42,585 nucleotides of DNA from Acidobacteriota bacterium (GTDB taxonomy: Bacteria; Acidobacteriota; Terriglobia; Terriglobales; Acidobacteriaceae). Shown here in pieces: positions 24,617 through 32,744 of this stretch. Each line of letters opens with the position of its first letter. Position 1 is the stretch's first letter. A program made the position numbers and the translations under genes. The DNA is taken from assembly GCA_021813745.1 (NCBI GenBank), contig JAKAJO010000116.1, positions 1 to 42,585 of the forward strand. The letters run 5' to 3'. The notes beneath the pieces were generated by a model. That model saw nothing but the letters and a program-made list of their open reading frames with translations. It was not told the origin of the DNA and ran no database searches.

Positions 24617-25416
24617 GCGAAAATCTCTTTGATCTGACGGGGCAGGTGGCCCTGGTGACAGGCACAAGCCGCGGGCTGGGGCAGTACTTTGCGCGGGCGC
24701 TGGCGCAGGCAGGCGCGGACCTGGTGTTGACGAGCCGGAAGCGCGAGACGCTGCGTGATTTCGAAAAGGAGATCACGGCGATGGGGCGGCGCGCGGTGTG
24801 TCTCGATCTCGATGTACGGGATTACGAGAGCATTCAGCAGATGGCGCGCGAGGCGGAGGCGGCCTTCGGGCAGATTCATATCCTGGTGAACAACGCGGGA
24901 TGCAATGTGCGTAAGCCGGCGCTGGACGTGACCTGGGACGACTGGAACCTGGTGGTGGACACGAATCTGCGCGGCAGCTTCTTTGTGGCGCAGGCGGTGG
25001 CGCGCGGAATGATCGCGAAAAGCTACGGGCGCATCATTAATATTGGCTCGGTGACGAGCGTCTTTGGCTATGCGGGGCTTGCGCCGTATGGAGCGACGCG
25101 CGGGGGGATTCGCCAGATGACGATGAGCCTGGCCGATGACTGGGGCAAGCACGGCGTAACGGTGAATTGCCTGGCGCCGGGGTGGTTCCGCACGGAGCAG
25201 AACCGCGTGATGTATGAAGACGAGGGCTGGGTCGAGTATCTCGTCGAGCGCATTCCGGTGAAGCGGCCGGGGCAGCCTCATGATTTGGACGGGGCGGTGG
25301 TGTTTCTGGCGTCGGAGGCGAGCCGCTACGTGACGGGGCAGACGCTGCTGGTGGATGGCGGCATCTCGACGGGCGCAATGCGGGCGACGACGCGCGCGAC
25401 GGTGGCGAAAAAGTAG
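24613..25416 (+). CDS. SDR oxidoreductase (gluconate 5-dehydrogenase-like) with Lys-to-Arg active-site change
   Basis: 267-residue classical SDR. Cofactor motif TGTSRGLG is at 16-23, NNAG at 93-96, Asn119 in DTNLRGSF, Ser146 in INIGSVTS, and Tyr159 in PYGATRGG. The usual catalytic lysine four residues after Tyr is Arg163 here (codon CGC), while everything around it is conserved. Family resemblance is to gluconate 5-dehydrogenase/2-deoxy-D-gluconate dehydrogenase SDRs (IRQMTMSLADDWGKHGVTVN, then LAPGWFRTE). The start overlaps the stop of the zinc dehydrogenase (ATGA), so both act in one pathway, presumably two-step oxidation-reduction of a sugar acid. Whether the Arg form is active or reversed in pH behaviour is unknown. 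The gene ends 11 bases from the convergent transporter stop. Confidence 0.9.
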   Translation: MSENLFDLTGQVALVTGTSRGLGQYFARALAQAGADLVLTSRKRETLRDFEKEITAMGRRAVCLDLDVRDYESIQQMAREAEAAFGQIHILVNNAGCNVRKPALDVTWDDWNLVVDTNLRGSFFVAQAVARGMIAKSYGRIINIGSVTSVFGYAGLAPYGATRGGIRQMTMSLADDWGKHGVTVNCLAPGWFRTEQNRVMYEDEGWVEYLVERIPVKRPGQPHDLDGAVVFLASEASRYVTGQTLLVDGGISTGAMRATTRATVAKK

Positions 25417-25427
25417 CTGCGACCGGC

Positions 25428-26687
25428 TCAGCTCACGGGCAGGGTGTGCGCGGGCATGGGGATGGTCTTGATTTCGCCGAGCAGGAAGATGTAGGCAGCG
25501 ATGCCGAGGATGAGGTATCCGGCGGCGACCCCAAAGGCAGCGGCGAAGGACTGGCGGCCGTTGACGAGGAAGCCGGTGATGATGGGCGCGGCGATGCCGG
25601 AGATCTGATTCGACAGATTGAGGATGCCGCCGACGGAGCCGACGGAGTCGCCGGGCGCGATGAGCGAAGGCACGGACCAGCCGACAGGCGCGGCCGCCGA
25701 GAGGCCGCCAATGGACACACTGAGCCAGAACAGCGCATGGGCGGGCGTGTGTGCGTGCGCCGCGCCAAGCAGACCGAGGCCCATCGCTGTGCCCCCGATG
25801 AGGATGGTGGTGCGAACCCGGTTTGCATTCCAGCCGCGGTGGATGAGGCCGTCAACGAGGAGACCGCCGACAAGGAGATCACCAAAGGTGGCGATCAGCC
25901 AGGGTACGCCGGTGTAGAGGAAGGACGCGGCGAGATTGATGTGGAGCGCGCGGGAGAGATAGACCGGCATCCAGGTGAGCAGCAGATAAAAGACGTAGTT
26001 ATAGGAGCCGAAGCCGATGGCAAGGCCGAGGACCTTGGGCTGACGCAACAGGTAGCCGAGCGAGACGCGGCGACCATCGATGTGAGCGGCGCCGGCCTGG
26101 AGGTCAGAGAACTTGTGCGCGGGATCGCGATAAATCGTGCAGAAGGCAATGAAGTAGAGGAAGCTGAGGAGGCCGGTGGCTGCGAAGCTGAGGCGCCAGC
26201 CCACGCGCAGCAGCAGGAGCCCGATGATCGGCACACCGATGGCGGAAGAAAATTTGGCGGCTGCATCAAAGAAGCTGGTGGCGAGGCTGCGCAACTGTGG
26301 CGGAAACCAGTAGCCGATGGCCTTGGCATTGGACGGGAAAGTGGGGGCTTCACCCACGCCGAGCAGGAAACGCGCGCCGAAAAAGGCGGAGATGTTGCGG
26401 CTGAGCGCGGCGGCAAAGGAGGCGATGCTCCAGATGAGCGTGCTGACGCAGCCGACGGCGCGCACGCCGAAGCGGTCGAGGAGCACACCGGAGGGGAGCT
26501 GCAACATCGCGTAGGTCCAGTTGTAGGCGCCGAGGAGAAAGCCGAAGGTAATGTCGTTGATGCCGAAGTCGGCGCGCAGGGCATCGTGAGAGACGGTAAG
26601 GTTGACGCGGTCGAAGTAGTTGACGAGGACGCCGACGGCGAGCAGGACGGCAATGGTCCAGCGGTTCCGTTGCTTGACTTCACTCAT
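25428..26687 (-). CDS. MFS transporter, anion:cation symporter (hexuronate/sugar-acid) family
   Basis: 419-residue, twelve-helix major facilitator. The start at MSEVKQRNRW is chosen because a longer frame to 26915 adds sequence without protein character. NYFDRVNLTVSHDAL in helix 1, LGAYNWTYAMLQLPSG and DRFGVRAVG in the first A-loop, and RFLLGVGEAPTFPSNAKAI are typical of the ACS family, which includes ExuT, GudP and glucarate/galactonate carriers driven by protons. The gene converges on the dehydrogenase pair, only 11 bases between stops, and probably brings in their substrate. No dedicated regulator is seen next to it. Substrate specificity is an inference from family and context. Confidence 0.9.
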   Translation of the reverse strand: MSEVKQRNRWTIAVLLAVGVLVNYFDRVNLTVSHDALRADFGINDITFGFLLGAYNWTYAMLQLPSGVLLDRFGVRAVGCVSTLIWSIASFAAALSRNISAFFGARFLLGVGEAPTFPSNAKAIGYWFPPQLRSLATSFFDAAAKFSSAIGVPIIGLLLLRVGWRLSFAATGLLSFLYFIAFCTIYRDPAHKFSDLQAGAAHIDGRRVSLGYLLRQPKVLGLAIGFGSYNYVFYLLLTWMPVYLSRALHINLAASFLYTGVPWLIATFGDLLVGGLLVDGLIHRGWNANRVRTTILIGGTAMGLGLLGAAHAHTPAHALFWLSVSIGGLSAAAPVGWSVPSLIAPGDSVGSVGGILNLSNQISGIAAPIITGFLVNGRQSFAAAFGVAAGYLILGIAAYIFLLGEIKTIPMPAHTLPVS

Positions 26688-26975
26688 CCGTGATTCCGGT
26701 CCTGCACGGTGTTTTCTCCTGATGCACCAGCATACAAGGTGGAGGGCTGGGTGGGTGAAGTGGGTGGAGGAGCAGGTTGGCTGTTGGTGGACTTTGGGCT
26801 GCGGACTGTCTGCTGATGGCATGCGATATGGCTGACGGTGAGATCTCCCTCCGGCCAACGGACTCATTCGATCATTTGCCGAAGATGACAATGACGCCCC
26901 GGACGAGCCTGGCACGACGCGCTCGCTTCTTTCGGGCTGTGGAGGCCTTCTTAACGAGCCGCGACTGATCGAGCG
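26688..26975. other. Region upstream of the transporter, possibly with further gene remains
   Basis: Should hold the transporter promoter. Near 26900-26968 plus-strand frames read SLARRARFFRAVEAF and, one frame over, LLNEPRLIERW. These could be upstream remains of the broken sulfatase-like gene that follows. A stop at 26952-26954 closes the frame of that gene. No functional element is clear. Confidence 0.3.
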
Positions 26976-27695
26976 ATGGGTTCAGCATTTACCGCCGAAC
27001 TCGGATTTCTGTTCAATGCGCCAGCTCGTCGGTCGCCGAATGGGGTACGGATTGTCGTCGAATCATGGGGATTGTCTAACGACGCAAGGCTCGCGGATGC
27101 GCTCGATTCGGGATATGGCGAGCCATCCATGCGAGCAGTCTATCGTGTTCAATCTGGCACCATTCCATTCATTGGGCTCACTGTTCCCGGCGAGGCGCGG
27201 AAACTGTGTCAATCCAGCATCGGATTTGGAATTCTGAACCCCTCTGCATCGGAGAAGAAGCGATTCCTGCCTGCCGTCTTCCACCAACACGGATACGAGG
27301 ACATTGCGGTTCACGGTTGTGTCGGCGCAATGTTCAGCCGGAATGACTGGTATCGTACGCGGGGCTTCGATGAACGATGGTACAAACCAGAACTTGCGCG
27401 AGCTGGCCTTTCAGTATGCAACGGGGTGCTTCCAGGGATCTGCGATACGTCAGTTGCGGGATGGATTGGACATGATTTGCTCGCAGTTCGGTTCAGGATG
27501 TGGTACTTCAGCCACAGAGCCGGCCGCTTGTGCGGACCGGATTCACGGCCAAGGGGTTCTGAGGCCACATTCCGGGAGGGGATACAGGGTGCTATAGGTA
27601 CTCAAATCATTACGAATGCGGGACGGGGACGACGGCGGAAGTATCCCAGGGATGATCGAGTTGCACCTTCAGGATGGTGTCGTTTTCCTCGATGA
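26976..27695 (+). pseudogene. Broken sulfatase-like / LTA-synthase-type phosphotransferase gene
   Basis: Codons from about 27027 to 27485 encode a convincing piece of the alkaline-phosphatase-superfamily catalytic domain found in LTA synthase and phosphoethanolamine transferases. They read VRIVVESWGLS, YRVQSGTIPFIGLTVPGEA (holding the expected nucleophile Thr region), GYEDIAVHG, MFSRNDWYRTRGFDE and PGICDTSVAGWIGHDLL. The five-helix membrane domain that should precede it is absent: an in-frame stop lies at 26952-26954 and upstream DNA carries the next gene's control region. After about 27485 no frame continues the family sequence, so the metal-binding C-terminal half is lost. The open frame then runs on as nonsense and overlaps the fucosidase 3' end. 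Base composition is less GC-rich than the neighbours. Best read as a decayed gene fragment. Confidence 0.72.
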
Positions 27696-28980
27696 CATCG
27701 GCGGGGACGTCGATCGTCAGATGTTCCTTGTTCTGCCGGAACTGGAGCATCTTGCCGCCCAGCAGAGAGACGCTGGTGATGCGTGCCGGAAGCGCAGGCA
27801 GCGAGAACTGCTGGCCTTTGGGCGGCGTCAGCAGATGAATGTAGACGAGATTGCCATTGTGCGTGGAGACGCCGTAATCGGAGGGCAGCCACGGTCCGCC
27901 GCGCGTGCCGTAGATGCTTTCTCCGTTGGCTTGCAGCCAGCGGCCGATCTCGCGTACGCGCTCCGCCTGCGCGGGGGCGACTTGTCCATCAGGTCCGGGG
28001 CCAACATTGAGCAGCAAGTTCCCGTCGCGGCCTGCAGCACCCACCAGCAGATGGATGAGTTGCTTGAGGGGCTTCACTCTCGCATTGGGCTGATAGCCCC
28101 ATGCGCCTTCGGTGATGGTGGTGCAGAGTTCCCAGGGATAGCGATTTTCAAAGTCGCCGAGGGCTGCGTCGCCTTCGCGTGAGCGAAAATCTGCCGGGGC
28201 ATCGGTGCGGTCGTTGAGGACGATCTGGGGTTGCAACTGGCGGAGATGATCGACGGTCTGCACGTCCTGCCAGTCGAAGGAGCCGGTGTAGGGCTGGTTC
28301 TTCGGGCGCCCGTGCCAGCCCTGCGAGCCCCACTCGAGTCCACCGAAGCCAAGCCATTCGTCGCCGCCGCCATCGAACCAGAGGATGTCGAGTTTGCCGT
28401 AGTGCGAGGCGAGTTCGTCGATTTGTCGATGATATTGTGCGCGGAGCTCGTTGGCGCTCTGGCGATAGATGCCGGGGAAGAAGAAGCCGGGGAAGCGCCA
28501 GTCAAGGGGCGAGTAGTAAAGGCCCACACGGAGGCCCGCGTTGCGCACGGCGCGGACGTACTCGGCGACAAAGTCACGATGCGCGGCGGACTTCATGGCG
28601 GTGAAGGTGCTGTCGGGGTCGTCGAAGAGGGCGAAGCCATCATGATGGCGCGCGGTGAGGACCACGTATTTCATGCCGCCGTCTTTGGCGAGCTGCGCCC
28701 AGGCATTGGCATCGAAGTGCTGCGGGTTGAATTGATCAGCGAGCTTGGCGTAGGTGTCGACGGGGATCTGTTCGTTCCACTGGACCCATTCGCCGCGGCC
28801 GGGGATGGCGTAGACGCCCCAATGGATGAACATGCCGAAGCGCGCCTCGCGCCACCAGGCGATGCGTTGCGCTGCGTTGGCATCGGTGACGAGCGGGGCC
28901 CACTGCGCACAGGCGAGAGAGGTGGCCGCGAGAAAAAGGAAGAGGGTGCTAAGGATCTTTTGGGCGCGACGCGAGGACAT
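27610..28980 (-). CDS. Secreted alpha-L-fucosidase, GH29
   Basis: 456-residue retaining glycosidase that releases terminal L-fucose from glycans. The signal peptide runs about residues 1-25 (ends SLACAQ). The (beta/alpha)8 catalytic domain shows WWREARFGMFIHWGVYAIPG (family opening at about 42-61), YVVLTARHHDGFALFDD (105-121), GLYYSPLDW (153-161) and LDILWFDGGGDEW with nucleophile Asp203. KPLKQLIHLLVGAAGRDGN and NVGPGPDGQVAPAQ are typical of the barrel end. Residues about 360-456 form the small C-terminal beta-sandwich. A perfect AGGAGG site four bases before the ATG supports the start. The neighbouring sugar transporter and dehydrogenases could use the released sugar, but no fuconate dehydratase or aldolase is present here. 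Confidence 0.95.
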   Translation of the reverse strand: MSSRRAQKILSTLFLFLAATSLACAQWAPLVTDANAAQRIAWWREARFGMFIHWGVYAIPGRGEWVQWNEQIPVDTYAKLADQFNPQHFDANAWAQLAKDGGMKYVVLTARHHDGFALFDDPDSTFTAMKSAAHRDFVAEYVRAVRNAGLRVGLYYSPLDWRFPGFFFPGIYRQSANELRAQYHRQIDELASHYGKLDILWFDGGGDEWLGFGGLEWGSQGWHGRPKNQPYTGSFDWQDVQTVDHLRQLQPQIVLNDRTDAPADFRSREGDAALGDFENRYPWELCTTITEGAWGYQPNARVKPLKQLIHLLVGAAGRDGNLLLNVGPGPDGQVAPAQAERVREIGRWLQANGESIYGTRGGPWLPSDYGVSTHNGNLVYIHLLTPPKGQQFSLPALPARITSVSLLGGKMLQFRQNKEHLTIDVPADVIEENDTILKVQLDHPWDTSAVVPVPHS

Positions 28981-28984
28981 CTTG

Positions 28985-28990
28985 CCTCCT
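28985..28990 (-). promoter_or_regulatory. Strong ribosome-binding site of the fucosidase gene
   Basis: AGGAGG on the minus strand with CAAG between it and the ATG at 28980. The spacing of four bases is short but the match is complete. Confidence 0.7.
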
Positions 28991-29010
28991 GAGGGCGATA
29001 GGGGCCGAGG

Positions 29011-30144
29011 TCAGGATACTTCGAGCATGCGGTCGAGGGCGATGCGGGCCCAGTGTTTCACGCTTTTGCGGACCTGGATGCGGTTGACCACGCGGCCTTC
29101 GACGAGGTTTTCAAGCGCCCAGGCGAGGTGGTGCGGGCTGATGCGGTACATGGTGGTGCAGAGGCAGCCGGTGTCGTCGAGGGTGAGGATGCGCTTGCCC
29201 TGCGCGGCGAAGCGTTGGGCGAGGCGGTTGACGAGGTGAATCTCCGTGCCGATGGCGAAGGTGGAGCCGGCGGGCGCGTCTTCGACAATCTGGATGAGGC
29301 GCTCGGTGGAGCCGAGGGCGTCGGCTTTCTGGCAGACCTCCCAGCGGCACTCGGGGTGGACGATGACCTGGATGCCGGGGTATTTGGCGCGGACGTGATC
29401 GACGTGGCTGGGGAGGAAGCGCTGGTGGACGGCGCAATGGCCTTTCCAGAGGACGACGCGACTGGCGGCGAGGTGCTCCGCGGTTTGGCCGCCCTGGAGT
29501 GTCCACGGATCCCAGATGGGCATTTCGGTGAGCGGGATGCCCATGGCATAGCCGGTGTTGCGGCCAAGGTGCTGGTCGGGCAGGAAGAGGATGCGTTTGG
29601 CTCGCGCGAAGGCCCAGCGGAACGCCGCTGCGGCGTTGGACGAGGTGCAGACGAGGCCGCCGCGCTCGCCGCAGAAGGCCTTGATGGCGGCGCTGGAGTT
29701 CATGTAAGTGAGCGGGATGGTGTCGGCGGCGAGGCCTAGGCGCTCGAGGTTTTCCCAGCAGTCTTCGACCTGGGATATCTCAGCCATATCGGCCATGGAG
29801 CAGCCGGCGTTGAGGTCGGGGAGGATGACCTGCTGTGAGTCGCGGGCGAGGATGTCGGCACTCTCTGCCATGAAGTGGACGCCGCAGAAGACGATGAATT
29901 CGGCGTCGGTTTCAGCAGCGACTTTGGAGAGCTTGTAGCTGTCGCCGGTGAAGTCGGCGAAGCGGATGACCTCGTCGCGCTGGTAGTGGTGGCCGAGGAG
30001 GATGGTGCTTTTTCCCAGCCTGGCGCGGGCTGCGGCAATGCGGGCGTCCATGGAATGGTCGGGGAGGGTGAGGTAGTGCTCAAGACTGCAGGATTCAGCA
30101 GTCGCGGAAGAGGCTGGTGCCTCAGCTTCGAGAGTCTGGTTCAC
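29011..30144 (-). CDS. nadA: Quinolinate synthase A
   Basis: [4Fe-4S] enzyme that condenses iminoaspartate with dihydroxyacetone phosphate to quinolinate in de novo NAD synthesis. The 377 residues start from a GTG at 30144. ILLGHHYQRDEVIRFADFTG (about 49-67) is the substrate-binding signature, and GDSYKLSK and FMAESADIL follow. The three iron-sulphur ligands are expected at the cysteines in LNAGCSMAD (115), LVCTSSNAA (166) and TGCLCTTM (near 320). HPECRWEVCQKAD and GSTERLI near 290 also fit. The protein is slightly longer than the 347 residues of E. coli NadA because of a 30-residue N-terminal extension. nadB and nadC are not in the window. The fucosidase gene lies 30 bases downstream, though the two need not be functionally linked. 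Confidence 0.96.
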   Translation of the reverse strand: MNQTLEAEAPASSATAESCSLEHYLTLPDHSMDARIAAARARLGKSTILLGHHYQRDEVIRFADFTGDSYKLSKVAAETDAEFIVFCGVHFMAESADILARDSQQVILPDLNAGCSMADMAEISQVEDCWENLERLGLAADTIPLTYMNSSAAIKAFCGERGGLVCTSSNAAAAFRWAFARAKRILFLPDQHLGRNTGYAMGIPLTEMPIWDPWTLQGGQTAEHLAASRVVLWKGHCAVHQRFLPSHVDHVRAKYPGIQVIVHPECRWEVCQKADALGSTERLIQIVEDAPAGSTFAIGTEIHLVNRLAQRFAAQGKRILTLDDTGCLCTTMYRISPHHLAWALENLVEGRVVNRIQVRKSVKHWARIALDRMLEVS

Positions 30145-30453
30145 AATACTCCGCCTTCAGCCCGTTGCACCCGTTGCGCGGATGGCGGGCGGGGATGTTG
30201 AAAGCCAGAGCCGCTGGGCGGCTCGTTGCCTGCAGCGGGAGCGAACAGATTCCCACGGGGTTGTTGCAGGCTCATGTTTTAGGAAGCGAGGTGCGCGAGC
30301 GCGGCGGCAAAGGAGCCGAGCGGGCGCAGGCCGCAGTCCTTTCATCGAAGTGTAACAAGAGCGCGGGTGAGGATCAAATGCCACCAAGGTGCGAGAGGCA
30401 GTAACAAGCGGAGAATTGTGAGGGCGATGCGCGGACAGGTATGATGAGGGTTT
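30145..30453. other. Divergent intergenic region between nadA and the tat genes
   Basis: About 310 bases with no plausible gene. It should hold the promoters for nadA and for the tatB-tatC operon. I see no clear operator or riboswitch-like structure. Confidence 0.4.
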
Positions 30454-30972
30454 ATGGGAGCTCCCCTGACCATTGAGACGGCCAATTTAGGCATGGCTGA
30501 CTCGCTGATTCTGATGGTGCTGGCGCTGGTGGTGTTTGGGCCGCGGCGGCTGCCGCAGATTGGGCGTCAGATCGGCAAGCTAATGTATGAGTTTCGCAAG
30601 GCCTCAAACGACTTCAAGTATCAGATGGAAGAGGAGCTTCGGCAGGCCGAAGACGCGGAACGGCGCAAGAAGGAAGAAGCCGAGCGAGCGAGGCTGCTGA
30701 ATGCTCCGGCAGAGGCGGTGAGCGCGGAACCGGCCGTTGTGGCGCCGGTGGTGAATGCGATTGAGCAGAGCGGAGCAAGCGTAGCCGCGCCCAAGGTGGA
30801 TGTGGGTTCCGCGTCGGCGGTGGAGACTACTCCGAGGATTCAGCCTCCTTCAACGGGCGAGCCAGTGATGGCATCGCGGCAGGGAACGCGCGCTATCGAG
30901 CAAGTTGCGGAAAGCGAAATGGCTGCACCGGCCGCAAGCACCGCCACGGAGGCAGCACAACAAAATGGTTGA
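30454..30972 (+). CDS. tatB: Sec-independent translocase protein, TatB-like
   Basis: 172-residue subunit of the twin-arginine translocase that helps recognise folded substrates. One N-terminal membrane helix (ADSLILMVLALVVFGP, about residues 15-30) is followed by the hinge and amphipathic helix PRRLPQIGRQIGKLMYEFRK. GPRRLP at the hinge points to TatB rather than TatA, which usually has FG followed by KKLP or TKKL. A charged helix (about 60-85, EELRQAEDAERRKKEE) and a low-complexity Ala/Pro/Ser tail complete it. Start at 30454 with GAGGG just upstream; ATG at 30493 is an alternative. Its stop overlaps the tatC start by 8 bases. No separate tatA is seen, so this protein may do both jobs or tatA lies elsewhere. 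Confidence 0.86.
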   Translation: MGAPLTIETANLGMADSLILMVLALVVFGPRRLPQIGRQIGKLMYEFRKASNDFKYQMEEELRQAEDAERRKKEEAERARLLNAPAEAVSAEPAVVAPVVNAIEQSGASVAAPKVDVGSASAVETTPRIQPPSTGEPVMASRQGTRAIEQVAESEMAAPAASTATEAAQQNG

Positions 30973-31756
30973 ACCCGCACAGGCAATCAGTAAGGCGCGG
31001 GAGGCGGTGAGCGAGCGCGCAGAACTGCCGGGCATGAGCCTGATGGAGCACCTGGATGAGCTGCGCCGTCGGATTGTGCATTCGGCAGCCTATCTGGCGG
31101 TGGGCTTTTTTGTCTGCTGGTTTTTCCGCGACCGGATTGTGGCTTTTCTGCAGGCGCCGTTGAGCAAGATCGGCAAGTCACTGGTGTTCACACATCCGAT
31201 GGATGCGTTGAACCTGGACTTGCAGGCATCCTTGCTGGCGGGTGCGATTCTGGCCTCGCCGTTCATCCTGTTTCAGGTGTGGCTTTTCATCGCGCCCGGT
31301 CTCTACAAAAGCGAGCGGCGGTTTGTGGTGCCGTTCATGGGGGCGACAGTGGGACTGTTCCTGACGGGCGCAAGCTTTGGCTACTTTTTTGTGCTGCCGG
31401 CGGCGATCAGGATACTGGTTGTGGACTTTGGGCACAACTTTACGCCGATGGTCACGATTGAGGACTATACCAGCTTTTTCCTCTCCGTCATCCTTGGGCT
31501 GGGTATCAGCTTCGAGCTGCCGATCCTGATTTTCTTTCTGGCGCTGCTAGGTGTAGTGAGCCCGAAGTTTTTGTGGAAGAACATCCGCTATGCGATCCTG
31601 GCGGTCTTTCTGGTGGCGGCGATCATCACGCCCAGCCCCGACCCGTGGACGATGTGCATTTATGCGATTCCGATGCTGGTGCTGTACCTGATTGGAATCG
31701 GCGTGGCGTGGTGGGTCCATCCATCGCGGCGCAAGGCGAAGGAGACCGCGTCGTGA
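30965..31756 (+). CDS. tatC: Sec-independent protein translocase TatC
   Basis: 263-residue core receptor of the Tat system with six membrane helices. It binds the twin-arginine signal peptide and, with TatB, forms the recognition complex. The N-terminal motif SLMEHLDELRRRIVHS (about residues 24-39) is the signature. Further landmarks are SPFILFQVWLFIAPGLY and ERRFVVPFM, with LGLGISFELPILIFFLALLG and ITPSPDPWTM toward the C-terminus. The ATG at 30965 lies inside the end of the TatB-like gene and its own stop overlaps the GTG of the following M28 gene by 4 bases. All three genes are therefore probably one translationally coupled unit. Confidence 0.97.
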   Translation: MVEPAQAISKAREAVSERAELPGMSLMEHLDELRRRIVHSAAYLAVGFFVCWFFRDRIVAFLQAPLSKIGKSLVFTHPMDALNLDLQASLLAGAILASPFILFQVWLFIAPGLYKSERRFVVPFMGATVGLFLTGASFGYFFVLPAAIRILVVDFGHNFTPMVTIEDYTSFFLSVILGLGISFELPILIFFLALLGVVSPKFLWKNIRYAILAVFLVAAIITPSPDPWTMCIYAIPMLVLYLIGIGVAWWVHPSRRKAKETAS

Positions 31757-32682
31757 GCGTTTGGATGAGCAGGGTGGGACGAAGCGCGCTGCGCGCTGTG
31801 GCGGCACTGATCATCGCTGCTCCGATGGCGGCGACTGCCCAGGCGCACTTTGACGGGAAGAAGGCGTACGAATACGCGCGGGAATTTGTGGCGATCGGGC
31901 CGCGCTGGCCGACGGGGCCGGGTCATGCGAAGGCGGAGGAGTTTCTGCGCCGCCACTTTGCACACGACCAGCTGGAAATGGATTCGTTCACGGCGGATAC
32001 GTCGATTGGGCCGGTGGCGATGCGGAACTACATTGTTCGCTATCCGGGCAAGAAGGATGGTGCGATTGTGCTGGGGTCGCACTACGAGACGAACTACCCG
32101 TTGCGGAAGATCAACTTTGTGGGCGCCAACGATGGAGCGGCAACGGTGGGCCTGCTGATGGCGATTGGCGACGACCTGCGTACCAAAGTTGCGGGCGGCC
32201 GGAAGCTCGATGGGTATTCCGTGTGGCTGGTCTTTTTTGATGGCGAGGAATCGTTCCAGACGCAATGGTCAAACTCCGATGCGCTTTTTGGATCGCGGCA
32301 CCTGGCCGCGAAGTGGGGCAGGGACGGAACCCTGGGTCACATCAAGGCGTTCATTCTGGCAGACATGATTGGCGACAAGGACCTGGACATTCAGCGGGAG
32401 GCGCAGTCAACAGACTGGCTGGTGGCGCTGGTGCGGCGCGCGGCACAGAAATACGGATATGAGCGGTACTTCTTCCAGCAGGAAGAGACGGTGGAGGATG
32501 ACCATGTCCCGTTTGTGCAACGCGGGGTGCCGTCGATTGACGTGATTGACCTGGACTATGGGCCGAACGACAGTTATCACCATACGGTGCAGGACACGCT
32601 GGACAAGGTGAGTGCGCACAGCCTGACGATCGATGGGGATGTGTTCCTTGAAACCATTCGCCTGATCGATGCGCGGGGCTGA
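31753..32682 (+). CDS. M28-family glutaminyl-peptide cyclotransferase-like enzyme
   Basis: Zinc enzyme of the M28 fold, predicted to cyclise N-terminal Gln to pyroglutamate on exported peptides. With the GTG at 31753 it has 309 residues and a signal sequence (ends PMAATAQA, about residue 31). The signal lacks a twin arginine, so export is probably by Sec. Metal-site residues are Asp127 in GANDGAA, Glu165/166 in DGEES and His277 in YHHTVQDTLDKV. The segment FFDGEESFQTQW, then SDALFGSRHLA, is close to the QPCT/glutaminyl cyclase pattern and separates it from aminopeptidases; Asp250 in EDDHVPF is another active-site candidate. It is coupled to tatC by a GTGA overlap. A plain aminopeptidase function is less likely but possible. 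Confidence 0.87.
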   Translation: MSVWMSRVGRSALRAVAALIIAAPMAATAQAHFDGKKAYEYAREFVAIGPRWPTGPGHAKAEEFLRRHFAHDQLEMDSFTADTSIGPVAMRNYIVRYPGKKDGAIVLGSHYETNYPLRKINFVGANDGAATVGLLMAIGDDLRTKVAGGRKLDGYSVWLVFFDGEESFQTQWSNSDALFGSRHLAAKWGRDGTLGHIKAFILADMIGDKDLDIQREAQSTDWLVALVRRAAQKYGYERYFFQQEETVEDDHVPFVQRGVPSIDVIDLDYGPNDSYHHTVQDTLDKVSAHSLTIDGDVFLETIRLIDARG

Positions 32683-32700
32683 TGCGCGGGGTTGATGCGG
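32668..32700 (+). repeat. 13-base tandem repeat across the stop codon of the M28 gene
   Basis: GATGCGCGGGGCT (32668-32680) is followed directly by GATGCGCGGGGTT (32681-32693) and a partial third unit GATGCGG (32694-32700). The TGA stop at 32680-32682 lies at the first junction. Confidence 0.7.
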
Positions 32701-32744
32701 TGATTCCCTTTGCAGAGCGCCTAAGGCAGTGCGCAGCTGCGTGA

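Noticed and set aside
25446..26693. 415-residue plus-strand open frame opposite the MFS transporter
   Set aside because: Composition is dominated by Asp, Glu, Gly and Ala, typical of the antisense of a GC-rich membrane-protein gene; the minus strand encodes a clear MFS transporter.
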